From positions 1,003,577-1,067,576 of the forward strand of contig JAESIW010000154.1 in NCBI GenBank assembly GCA_016802295.1: a stretch of DNA of 64,000 bases, in the 5' to 3' direction. The notes beneath the pieces were generated by a model. The model had not been told where the DNA came from. It saw nothing but the letters and a program-made list of their open reading frames with translations, and searched no databases. Below, piece by piece: positions 35,252 through 47,500 of the stretch; position 1 is the first letter of the stretch; each line of letters opens with the position of its first letter. A program made the translations under genes and the position numbers. The stretch comes from Brachionus rotundiformis (Eukaryota > Rotifera > Eurotatoria > Ploima > Brachionidae).

Positions 35252-38200
35252 ATGGAGCTGGAAAACATAGTTGCCAATACGGTCTACATTAAGGCCCGAG
35301 CAGGTACAGTATCTTTAAGTGCTGGCAAACGTGAAAATTTTATCCTAATTTGGCTTATTTAGGCGAGGGAAGCAAAAACAAAGGTCGGAGCAAAAGATGG
35401 AAGCAAATGCTCAAATTGGCACCAATAAGCGAATGTATTTACATAAAAAACGAGATAGGTAAGCTGTATTCTATTTCAATTTAGTATGCTAAATTTAGTT
35501 TAAAATGTATTTTGAGTATAAAATTTTATAAAAAATAATTAGGCAATTATCTTGAGTGCTAAAATATATAGCATTTAGACAAATGAAATGAATAAATTAA
35601 AGATATCACTTGAACTATTTATAAAATTAAAAAATAATTAATAGGAAAAATAATTTTGTTTTTGCACTCAAATAAATATCACTTTTTATTAATTAAATAA
35701 AACCAATGAATATTTGGTCAAGTGGGCACGTAGTTTTTTAATAGTTTAATTGAATATTAAAAAGGATTAAATTCAGCTTAAAAAATAATTTCATTAATCT
35801 TTGAACCAAAATTTTTTATCCAATAGCAGTAATTATATCTGCAGTATAGATGTTCCTATCTATACTAACGCTCGGAAAGGTTTAGCCTTGTTAATAGGGT
35901 TGTGAGTCGACTGGAAATTTGAAAAGTCGATTAACATTTAGATAAAAAAAATTTTACACAAATATTCTTTAAAAATTTATTGAAAAACAGGAAGTAAATA
36001 AAAATGAAATACAATATTTTAAACAGAGTTCTATAGTATTTAAGCAGTAGATATCTCGCTACAATTATTTTTTTAAATTCAAACTCATCTAAATTAGAGA
36101 CATCTAATGGAAATTTGGTAAATGTTAAGCTCATATCATTTACTGAATAAACTGTTTGACCGTTTTATGAAAACTTTTTATTAACTATGAAAATTTGTAA
36201 TCTATTTTTGTAAAATTTATACATAATTATAAAATAAATTAATAAGTTTTTAAAAAAAAAATATTTAGAGAATAATGTTCGACATGAAAATTCTAGTCGC
36301 CGAGTCGACTCACAAAACTACTTATTAACAGTAAGGATTTGACAGACTTTTCTTTTCCAAGACTTCTTTATCAATGACCGCTTTTAAGCTATCTATTGTT
36401 TGCGCATTTATAGCATTCACTGGTAAACTATTCCAAAATTTTACAGCAGTGATTTGTTTGCAAATTATATCTAAATGAGTCTCTGATACTTATTTCTCGC
36501 ACCAATCTATTTTCATGTAGTCTTGATAAGTTTTTTTGGACTCCAAACGATACCTTTTCAAAACCAGATAAATTTTGTATATTTGAATTAAGTTTCACCA
36601 TATAGGACGTTTTCATGGCTCAAAAGATTTAAGTACTTCAATCTGTCTTCATAAGACTAAGTTCTAGTAGTGTCAATCAATTTTTTGGCTCTTCTTTTTC
36701 CTTTATCAAGAGCTTATTAATGTCTGTTTTTAAATACGGACTTCAGGTTCCTACTGAATATTCAAGATTGGGTCTCACAAGTGAAGTATAGAGAAGTATT
36801 AATGATTCTCGGCTAAAGAATTTCATATTAGACTCAGGATTTGCTTAGTTTTCATAACTGATACAGCCTAATAAAATAAATATAGAAAAGACTTAACAGA
36901 ACTTTACAAGAAGAATTAAAAATTGAAATAGGTTTTTAGTTTTGGTCAAAAACTCGTTCTGCCATAGGTCAGCTGATACAAAGTTTGTTTTACTCAAAAT
37001 TTTTTTCTACAATTTAATTTTAGTTGCAAAACAATTGAAACCTCAGAAAATTTAAGTCTTTTTTGATATTTTTTATTAATAAACTTAGATTGGTATTTTT
37101 ATGGCAGTGGTAATCTATCTAAATGAGACTTAAGTCATAACAGCGCTAATTGTCTGAACACAAGACCAGATCTTTTTATTAATGTAGAAATTTTTTTTTT
37201 AATAATAAAATTTTTGTTCATTAAATTTATTATACAAAAAAAAATCAAAAACAATCTTATTGCCCCTTTTCGATTTTACACTTGGCATTTGAACCTTCCT
37301 CCAATAAATTAAAAATTTCATTTATCCAGATAAAAAGTTGCCAAAAGTATGACCATAAAAAAATGAAGCAAAAGTTAAAAAATTAATAACAAACAAAATA
37401 AACTGATAATTATTAATAATATATAAATAGACTTCTGTTGATTTTGACCTTAAGAATCTTAATTTAAATAAATTTTAACAAATTTTCAATTTTTAAAAGA
37501 TCTATCCAAGGAATACATAATTGACAATCAACCAATAGGTCGAAAACTTTTTCGCCAATTTTGTTCCAATACAAACGAGTACAAACAATTAATTAAACTT
37601 TTAGAAAGAATAGAAAAATATGAACTTATCGAAAGTGAAAACAAGACCTTACAATACTCAACAGCCAAAGATATTATTGAAAACATATTGCTTAATGACT
37701 CAATAGATCATATTGATTATTTGATGGATTCACATATTTTGGACCAATTTAAGAATCTCAGAGTTGACAGCATCGAATTGGACAAAAATCTTTTCTCACA
37801 AGTTCTTGATAAGCTAAACAATATTCTTTACCAAGAGCCTTTTAAACAATTTATTAATGACAGCATGTACTTTTACCGCTACTTGCAAATAAAACATTTG
37901 GAACGAATACCTATAACCAAGAACACGTTCCGAATGTACCGAGTGTTGGGCAAGGGCGGCTTTGGTGAAGTGTGTGCATGTCAGTCAAGAGCAACTGGTC
38001 GCATGTATGCTTGCAAAAAATTGGAAAAAAAAAGAATTAAAAAGCGCAAAGGGGAACAAATGGCCATAAATGAGAAGAAAATTCTTCAAAAATGTAACTC
38101 AAGATTTATTGTAAGCTTGGCTTATGCTTTTGAGACCAAGGACTCGCTGTGCCTAATTTTGACCTTAATGAATGGTGGGGATCTTAAATTTCAGATACAT

Positions 38201-40154
38201 CACATAATGGGCTCTTTCTCTGAAGAGAGAGCCCTATTTTATGCGGCCGAGATTATTTGTGGTCTTGAGCACTTGCATTCGAATAGAATTGTCTATCGCG
38301 ATCTTAAACCTGAGAATATACTACTGGACGATGCTGGACACATTCGAATTTCAGATCTAGGACTTGCGGTTGAAGTTCCTGAGTCCGAGTTTATTAAAGG
38401 AAGAGTTGGAACTGTAGGCTACATGGGTAAGTAGTCAAAAAATGCTTTTTAACTTATTACTTTTAAAGCTATTAATTTTATTTTTTCAATTATCAAAATC
38501 AATTAATTAAATATATCCTTTTGTTAAAGTATTATTTTAATAGTAATAGCAAGTTTGAATTTCGCCTATTCAGTGACCAAGTAACTTATGAAACAAAGGA
38601 CTTTTTTTTTGCTGATTTTTTTGTTTTTCGTGACCAGAAATAAAATTTATTTGACCATTATTGAAAAAATTTTTAAATATTTAATTTCTAAAAACTGCTA
38701 ATGAATCTTGAAGATAACATTACGCTAATTTTTCATCAATCTATCATCAATCTGCTAAGTTCAAGACCCTTTTTACAGTAAAGTGGATTTCTTCAGAAAC
38801 ACTTGGAGCTTCTTACGCAATTTTTCAATAATTCTCTTACTTATCCTTTGTTGGATCAAGTTTTACTTTGGTCACAGGCGACTGCATCAACTAATCATCA
38901 ACAAGCTGATGTCTTGAATAGTTTATCAACGAAATTTGGTAGTTATTAAAAATATCCTTACTCCTATTAAGAAGCAACTCTTTTAAATTATTATCTATCT
39001 CGAATTTTATCGTTAAATAAAGAATTAGTTAAAGCAATCTTTTCATTGTCCCATAATATATTACAAACCACTGGTCTCACAATAGCTGAGATCCGTTGAT
39101 AATTAACTTAAGTTTTTCCAAGAATGCAGACCAATAGACTAAAGATTATTCATGATAAACTGTATTTAAAATAGAAAATAATAAATTTTTTTTAAAGGCA
39201 AAAAGGCTTATTTTTAATATAAAAATATTTTTAATTAAAGATGAATAAATTTTTTTTAATCAATTATTTTTTTAATATAAAGCGCCTGAAGTTTTAAAAG
39301 GAGAATATTATTCATTTTCACCCGACTGGTGGGGCCTAGGATGCTTGATTTTTGAGATGATTGAGGGTCAGTCGCCCTTCCGATGTCGGAAGGAGAAGGT
39401 TAAACGTGAAGAAGTAGATAGGAGAATAAAAGAAACAAACGAGATTTACTCAAGCAAATTTTCATCGTTGGTAAGAGATCTCTGTTCAAAATTGTTAGAA
39501 AAAAATCCTGCAATGAGACTTGGTTGTGGAGCAAAAGGCGCTCTGGAAGTGAAAAACCATTCTTGTTTTAAATTTAATTGGAAAAGAATTGAAGCAGCAA
39601 TTGAAGAGCCACCATTTAGACCTGATGTTTGTATTTTTATCAAAATTATGTCTATACAATTTTTAAATTAAAGTTAATAGCCCAAGGCGGTCTATGCTAA
39701 AGATGTCCTTGACATAGAACAGTTTTCAACTGTGAAAGGAGTCAATATTTGTAAAGAAGATGAGGATTTTTACGCTAAATTTAATACAGGATGTGTTTCG
39801 ATTTCATTCCAGAATGAGCTAATTGAAACTGAATGTTTCGATGAAATGAATGTATACGGACCTGATAACACACCTAGTCAAGACTTAATAAAAAACACAG
39901 TAAAACAAAATATAGAAGATGAAGAAACAGGTTGTATAATTTTCAAGAGAAAAAAAATATCTCAAAAAAAAGAGAAAAAATGTTTTTTGATGTTTTGGAA
40001 AAATTCAAAATCATCGAAAGACACAACATTGAAACAAAAAAATGATGAAAATGGAAAAACAAAAGAATTGATATTAAGTAAAGAAACAAAAGAAATAACT
40101 AACAAAAAAAGAAATAATTGGAAAAGTTTGAAAAGCAGTTTGAAAAAAAATTGA
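35252..40154 (+). CDS. GRK5: G-protein-coupled receptor kinase, GRK4/5/6 class
   Basis: 630 residues from five exons: 35252-35303, 35363-35458, 37500-38426, 39283-39626, 39681-40154; phases 1, 1, 1, 0 agree. The N-terminus MELENIVANTVYIKARAGEG is the receptor-docking helix of the GRK4 subfamily. An RGS-homology region (about 50-175) precedes an AGC kinase domain (about 190-450) with GKGGFGEV, VYRDLKPENILL and DLG in place of DFG, the last normal for GRKs. The kinase tail DVLDIEQFSTVKGVN follows, then a Lys-rich C-terminus (NWKSLKSSLKKN) suited to phospholipid binding instead of a PH domain or prenylation. It phosphorylates activated GPCRs at the plasma membrane to start desensitisation. Intron 2 (2 kb) carries a hAT MITE and a LINE relic. 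All kinase catalytic residues are intact. GRK5-like naming within the subfamily is by resemblance only. Confidence 0.93.
35895..36320. mobile_element. Non-autonomous hAT-like MITE
   Basis: The ends form an 18-bp terminal inverted repeat: TAGGGTTGTGAGTCGACT on the left and the complement of TAGTTTTGTGAGTCGACT on the right (two mismatches). It is flanked by 8-bp direct repeats CTTGTTAA (35887-35894) and CTTATTAA (36321-36328), one mismatch, matching the 8-bp target duplications of hAT elements. The 426-bp interior has no transposase. Confidence 0.78.
36335..36870 (-). mobile_element. Decayed LINE ORF2 3' relic
   Basis: The minus strand reads KFFSRESLILLYTSLVRPNL, then EYSVG and SPYLKTDINKL, then after stops YMVKLNSNIQNLSGFEKVSF and KILEWFTS-like pieces. 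These correspond in order to the LYTSLVRPHLEY...W-SPYLK region and the terminal part of Jockey/CR1-type ORF2. Several stops and frameshifts show it is long dead. Confidence 0.65.
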
Positions 40155-40329
40155 ATTAAAAGAAATTAAACTATCAAATGACAAAAAGAGGTGCTAGAAA
40201 AAGCAATTTAAACAAAAGATCAAGAAGTTTGACAAGACATCTATCCAAAATTTTTGAATCTAAATTAAACTTTAAAGAAATGTAAAAATGTAATCAAAAG
40301 ATAAACAAATAAAAAAAAATTGAAAAAAT
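40155..40329. other. GRK 3' flank
   Basis: A probable 3' UTR with AATAAA near 40309. A 35-codon Lys/Arg-rich frame starting at 40178 has no support as a gene. Confidence 0.4.
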
Positions 40330-41297
40330 TTCGTCTTGATATGTTAAGGATTGAGTTAAAAATTTAACTTTGAAATATCGAAAAAAACGCGTTTTTTGGA
40401 CATTTTCAAAGTCGAAATTTTCTATGATCCTTTCGAGTGACCACAACCTCCAAGTACTATGTTAAAGAGCATCTTCTAAGCTTGCTTTTGAGTACTCGGG
40501 GACCTCGGTAGGCCAAAGGACCATAGAGATATAAGGTCCTGAACGTGACCATTCATTTAAAATTAATTAAAAATTTTAAATTTCAAAGTGCAATTACTCT
40601 GTCAATTTTTAGAGTTTTCCTGCACTTTAAAAGCCAAAGTTCTCAGAATTTAGTGCTTTATAAGTGACTAAAATTTTGTCTTGATATGTTAAGGATTGAG
40701 TTAAAAATTTAACTTTGAAATATCGAAAAAAACGCGTTTTTTGGACATTTTCAAAGTCGAAATTTTCTATGATCCTTTCGAGTGACCACAACCTCCAAGT
40801 ACTATGTTAAAGAGCATCTTCTAAGCTTGCTTTTGAGTACTCGGGGACCTCGGTAGGCCAAAGGACCATAGAGATATAAGGTCCTGAACGTGACCATTCA
40901 TTTAAAATTAATTAAAAATTTTAAATTTCAAAGTGCAATTACTCTGTCAATTTTTAGAGTTTTCCTGCACTTTAAAAGCCAAAGTTCTCAGAATTTAGTG
41001 CTTTATAAGTGACTAAAATTTTGTCTTGATATGTTAAGGATTGAGTTAAAAATTTAACTTTGAAATATCGAAAAAAACGCGTTTTTTGGACATTTTCAAA
41101 GTCGAAATTTTCTATGATCCTTTCGAGTGACCACAACCTCCAAGTACTATGTTAAAGAGCATCTTCTAAGCTTGCTTTTGAGTACTCGGGGACCTCGGTA
41201 GGCCAAAGGACCATAGAGATATAAGGTCCTGAACGTGACCATTCATTTAAAATTAATTAAAAATTTTAAATTTCAAAGTGCAATTACTCTGTCAATT
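40330..41297. repeat. 345-bp satellite array, left part
   Basis: The anchor GTCTTGATATGTTAAGG occurs at 40333, 40678 and 41023, giving a 345-bp period with near-identical units. Each unit contains the palindrome AAAAAACGCGTTTTTT (first at 40381-40396). The third unit is cut at 41297 by the LTR element and continues at 48504. Confidence 0.95.
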
Positions 41298-41468
41298 TGT
41301 CAAATATAATATAAGGTCATTCTTTAATAGACTATCCAATAACTAGTTTATGATCTAATATTAGAATAACCTAGATTAACCTATTTTATTAGTATTTATA
41401 GTTGATCCTTTTATATTATAAAGATAATAATAAATATTATATAAAACATCATACTTTTTTCCTTAACA
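41298..41468 (+). repeat. 5' LTR
   Basis: 171 bp, TGTCAAATAT at the left end and TTCCTTAACA at the right end; identical to the 3' LTR as far as read. Confidence 0.96.
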
Positions 41469-41470
41469 GT

Positions 41471-41485
41471 TGGTAGCAGCTCAGG
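41471..41485 (+). promoter_or_regulatory. Primer-binding site
   Basis: TGGTAGCAGCTCAGG begins two bases after the 5' LTR; its TGG pairs with a tRNA CCA end. The primer tRNA was not identified, though the TGGTAGCAG start resembles sites for methionine tRNA. Confidence 0.7.
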
Positions 41486-41524
41486 TATTTACTAAATTGG
41501 TAAAATAAACGATCCACGTCAAAA

Positions 41525-44500
41525 ATGATTCAACAAAAGATGTCAAAAATTAATGAAGATAATTCAAGCGAAACGTCAAGCATGTATGGTCTCACAAGTG
41601 GTTTAAATAAAATAAGCTTAAGTGATGAAAATCGTAATCCTAATACATTGGAATCACTTTTAAATCTAAGTACGGAATCAAAAAAATTAATGGAGGAACA
41701 AAATAGAAAAATTAAGGAATTAGAATCACAACTTGCTAAATTTAAAAATATTGAAAAAGAAAATAAAAATTTAGACAATTATGTTGAGGATTTTGATGAT
41801 GTTCTAACTGAGATAGAAGATGAACGTGAAAATGGACGACGTTATCCTGTTAGTTCAGCTCAACCTATTTTCGAAGGGAAACTTTCTGAAGATGTAGAAA
41901 GTTGGTTATTTAGTTTAGATATAAATTTGAGAAATGCAAATATCCCTAAGAGTGAAAAAATTTTTTATGCTGGTTCATACTGTAAGGGAAACGCTCAGCA
42001 GGTTTATAAGGCTATTCTAAAAGCAAATCCAAAAATCACTTGGACAGAATTTAAACAAGAATTTTTAAAAAGGTTCAAAAACAAAAATATTGATGATATT
42101 GTGATCAAAAAGTTAGTTAAAATGAAACAGAATGGCTCAATAGAGGAGTATATTAACCAGTTTCAATTAAGTCTAAATCAGACTAGTGATATTGATGAAA
42201 AAATGAAAATAAGGCTGTTTAAATTTAATATTAGACCTGAAATAGAAGGCTATTTAAATATGAGAGAACCAGAAACTATTGATCAAGCATTTAGTTGGGC
42301 AATTTTATACGAAAATAATGTTCTAAAGAGAGAAAGTAGAGAGGATAGAATCAATGCGTTTAAAAGCCAAGGAAATAATATTCCAAAATGTTATTATTGT
42401 GGTAAACCAGGACATTTTAAAGTAGATTGTTATGCAAAAAAAAGATTCCAGAATCATAAGATAAGAAACAAAATTCCTAGAAATTATCATGAAAAAAGAT
42501 ATGATCAATATAGTTCAAAGAGACCACAAGAGAATCATCAAAAATATAAGTATAATGGTAAAAATGGACAAGAAAAATACTACAGAAGTGATAAAAGAAA
42601 ATATAATAACGAAAATAAGCAAGACTATTTACAAAAAATAAGCGTCGATGATGATGAAATGGATATAAGTGCAGTACGAATTGGATGCTTAAAAAATTAT
42701 GAACAACAAAACGAATTAAAAATTAAAGGAACTATTAATGGAATAAATGCTGAAATGTTAATAGACACAGGTGCTCAAAGATCAGTCATTTCGGAAAAGG
42801 CTTTTCAAAGACTAAAATTAGACGTATCAAAAAATGTTAACATTGTAAAACCAATTGGAAGCAAATCTTTCGAGTCAAGAATAACAAAAAAAGTAGATAT
42901 TGAAACTTTTGGGAAAATAATAAAATTGGAATTAGCAATTGTACCATACTGTTTTACTGATGTTCTACTTGGAGCAGATTGGCTTATAATGGCAGATGCT
43001 GGTACATGGTTAAGTAGACAACTGGTATGGTTTGGTGATGAATCAGAAATTATTAAAATCAACCAAAATAAATGTGCACAAAAACTTGATAGATTTACAA
43101 AATATACCCATACAATTGGAAAAATTGAAGAGTTAAACCAAAATATAGACGAAAATTTGGACGAAATAGATCCATTTGATGACGATGATTATTCATATGA
43201 ATTAAATCAAGATAAGATATATCTAAATTTTAGCATCCAAGGATATAATATTGATATAGAAAAAGATTTTAAAAAAATGATTGACAAAAATTTAGATGTT
43301 TTTGCAACAGAATTGTCAGATTTACAAATACCATGTATTACGACTAAATTCAAAATTAGAACAACATGTGAGAAACCAGTCTATTCACATCCATATCGTG
43401 CGTCTCAAGCTGAGAGAGAAATAATGAAACAAGAGATAGACGCAATGCAAAAAAATGGCATTATAAGACCATCAAGAAGTGCTTGGGGTGCACCAGCAAT
43501 AGTAGTGAAGAAGAAAGATGGCTCATGGCGTTTTTGTGTAGACTATCGAAAATTAAACAAAGTAATTGAACAAGATCATTTTCCTATTCCACGCATAAGT
43601 GATATATTGGATAAATTAAGTGGTGCATCAATTTTTTCTTCAATTGATTTAAAATCTGGATATTGGCAAATTCAGATGGAAAACGACTCAATAGAAAAAA
43701 CTGCATTTACTACACAAGATGGACATTTTGAGTTTACAAGAATGCCTTTCGGATTAAAAAATGCTCCTGCCGAATTTTCAAGAGTCATGAATAAGGTGTT
43801 TAGACATTTAAACTTTGTACAGGTTTATTTCGATGATATAGTTATATTTTCAAGCAGTGCTAAAGAACATATAAAACATTTATTACAAGTATTCAAAGAA
43901 TTGAGAGAAAATAATTTACGAATAAATCCAAAGAAATGTAACTGGTTCAAAAAATCGATAAAAATTTTGGGACACATCGTGTCCAAAGACTCAATAAAAA
44001 CAGATCCAGAAAAAATTGAGAAGATAAACAAGTATCTAGAACCGAGAAATATAAAAGAGCTTCAAATATTTCTTGGATTACCAGGATTTTATAGACGATT
44101 TATCAAGGACTTTGCAAAAATTGCATCACCACTTTACGCACTACTCAAAAAAGACAAGAAATGGAATTGGACAGAAGAATGTAGAGATGCATTTCAACTA
44201 TTAAAAAATAAATTAATAAACGATCCAATTTTAAAACAACCAGATTTATCAAAACCCTTCAAATTAATAACTGATGCTTCTAATGTTGCATTAGGTGCAA
44301 TTTTAGCTCAAGATGATGACGAAGGACTAGAACACGTTGTATGTTATGCGTCGCGTCTTTTAAAAGGAAGTGAATTACATTTCAGTATATCGGAAAAAGA
44401 ATGTTTGGCTGTGGTTTGGGCTATTAAGTATTTTAAAATTTATCTATATCTAACAAAATTCTTAGTTATAACCGACCATGTAGCATTAAAATGGTTCAAA

Positions 44501-47500
44501 GATATAAAAGAACCAACGGGACGTTTAGCTAGATGGGCGATAATTCTTCAAGGCTTCGATTTTGAAGTAAAATATCGACCTGGAAAAAAGCATACCAATG
44601 CTGATGCTCTTAGCCGACCAATTCAAATCCAAGCTTTAGAAAAAATTGAATCTAGTCAGACCATTAAACAACACGAATTAGACCATGACTCTGAGAGCGA
44701 AGAAGAACAAATTCCTGATAGTGAGAGATCTTCAAAGAGATTAGATTTTTATGAAGATGGTCCGTTAATGCATTATCTAGTAACGGGTGAAATAGAACCT
44801 GGATTATCCCGAAATGAAAAAAATAGAATTATCAGACTGGGAGTAAAATTAGTAATTAATAATGACCAAATCTGGTACAGAGAAAACGAAGATTTTCCTT
44901 ATTTTGATAAAATGGTTCCTAGAATGGATAAAAGAGAGCAGCTCATTGAGCTTGAACATTTAATCGGACATTTCGATGAAAAAACAACATACGAAAGACT
45001 AAAAAGAAAGTATTATTGGAAAAACATGCTAAAACAAATTAAAAAAGTATTAAATAAATGTGTTAAATGTTTACAACGTAACCGAGGAAGAATTATTGAA
45101 CATTTTGCAAAAAGCTTAAATATTGACTACATATTTCAGAGAGTTAGTATTGACTTACAATTTGGTTTTCCAGTTACACGAGATGGTTACAAAGGTTTGT
45201 GTGTAATAATGGAATACCTATCAAAATTTCCAGTCGCCTTTCCAATACGAAATAAATCAGCAGAAGAAATTGCATTATGCTTATTTAAATATATAAGCAT
45301 ATTCGGTGCTCCACATGAAATTCTTTCCGATCAAGGACTAGAATTCATAAACAAAATTATCCTAGCACTTTATCAGTTAGTTGGCACGGAAAGAAGGGTA
45401 ACTTCAACTTACCATCCTCGCACAAATGGTCTGGTTGAAAATTTTAACAAAACTATTACAGATTGTATAAGCAAACACAGTCAAGATAACCCGGAAGAAT
45501 GGGATAAATGGATTGATTACGTATTGCTTGCATATCGTTCGAGAATCCATCCATCAACAAATCAAACTCCATTTGAATTAGTTTTTGGCCGAAAAATGGA
45601 AATGTTTGAAGATTGGAAAAAACAAGATAGAGAATCTGAAATTGAATCTTTATTTAAACGTTCGTTAGAACTAAAAGAGTTATTTGAAAATAAACATGTT
45701 AATGCAAAACAACAAATTTTGAAAGCTCAAGCCAGACAACTAAAAACTCAAAATAAAAGAAACGAATCTAGAATAATAGAAGATTTTATTAAACCCGGTA
45801 GTAAAGTAATGATAAGAGCTCAAGGTATATTATCAAAACTAAATCCTAAATTTTACGGACCATTTATGGTTCATGAAGTAACCAAAAGTGGCAATTATAA
45901 GCTAAAAACTAAAGATAATAAATTACTCACGTCAAATTATCCAGCAAACAAACTTAAGTTAATACGAGACTCAGAACTAACCGATTCCGAAGAAAACGAT
46001 AATAACCATAGTGAAATTGAGCGAATCCTTAACCATAGGATAAGACATGGTAAAAAAGAATATTTAATAAAATGGAAAAACTACCCTGAAGAAGAAAATG
46101 AATGGATTGCTGAAAATGAACTTGATTCAACCGAAAAAGTTAATAAATATAACAAAAAAATATCGGAATCTTCAAAAATTGCACTATTAAGGAATCAATT
46201 TTTTAAATACAAAGAAATACCAAGAAAACAATTAAATTTAATTAATGAATATATGTTTGTGGATTGGAAAACAAAAAATGATATAGCCATAAGGCTTAAA
46301 AAAATAATAGAAAATAACAAAACACTAAGAATTGCTATAAATAGATACAAATTTGATAGTGAACAGTGGTCTTATATAAAAACAATTTTGATTGAAACAA
46401 TTAAGGACGTTAAAGTTCATATTTATGTAGTTGAAGATGACCAAAAATTTAAAAAAATTAAAAAAGTAAACTATTCATTTAACTTGAACAGACTATGGAT
46501 ACCCTTACTAGTCCTACTAGTATTGATACCTGGATTATTATGTCAAAATTTAAAGGATAGATTTCGTTTCTGTATGATTAATGATAATTCACCTCTAATT
46601 CACGTACAAGAATCGTGCCATCTATTTCAAGATACAGCCGATATACAAAATAAAGAATTTTTTATGTTGGAGAAAAAAGACTATGTTATCGAGGGATACG
46701 GATACATTTGCACTAAATCGAGAATAACAGTAAAAACTTGGAAAAATTTCTGGAATATACCAAAAAAATTGCGTGAAGAACAAAAACTTTTAGTGTCTAA
46801 AGAAGAATGTCAAATAATGGTGTTAAGTAAGAAATGTGAAGATCAGGAACTTAATTGTGAAAACGATATTTGTAAGTCAATCAATGAACCAGAAGAAAAA
46901 TATGAATACTTTAACGAATTGACAAGCCAAAGCGTTCACTGTTATACTTACAAGAAAATGATCCTAGGTAATGATTTAAATAAACCAATCTTTAAAGGGA
47001 AATTTGGTTGCATGCCGTATGATTTTTATTGTATTAACTTTCCAAAAACATATATTTGGGATAAAACAATTATAAGTAAATGTCCATTTCTATTAATTCG
47101 TAAAGAAAACTTTAATATTAGTAATAACATCGCATATTCGACAAGATCAAACTTATTATTTCAATTAACTGAACAATTTTTTCATAATAAATGTGAAATG
47201 AATCTTACTAGAACAACCGAAGGAATATACTTGACAGCTAATGCAAATACAGCTAATTTAAAAATATCAAAGAACATCAATCTTAATATAAAAGAACATT
47301 TATTAGTTGCCGATTTCGACTATAAATCTTATTGGATATTTTCAATAATTAATAAAATAAATAGACAAACAAACGAAAGATTATGTAGCTTATTTAATCA
47401 AATAATTCAATTCTACGAGAAGCAACTTGACGAATTTTTTGTTATCAAAAATCTTGATGGAAAAGAGATGATTATATATAACAACAAAGGCGAATTATTA

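Noticed and set aside
40178..40285. Short Lys/Arg-rich frame after the GRK stop
   Set aside because: Out of frame with GRK, no splice site joins it, and it is only about 35 codons long.
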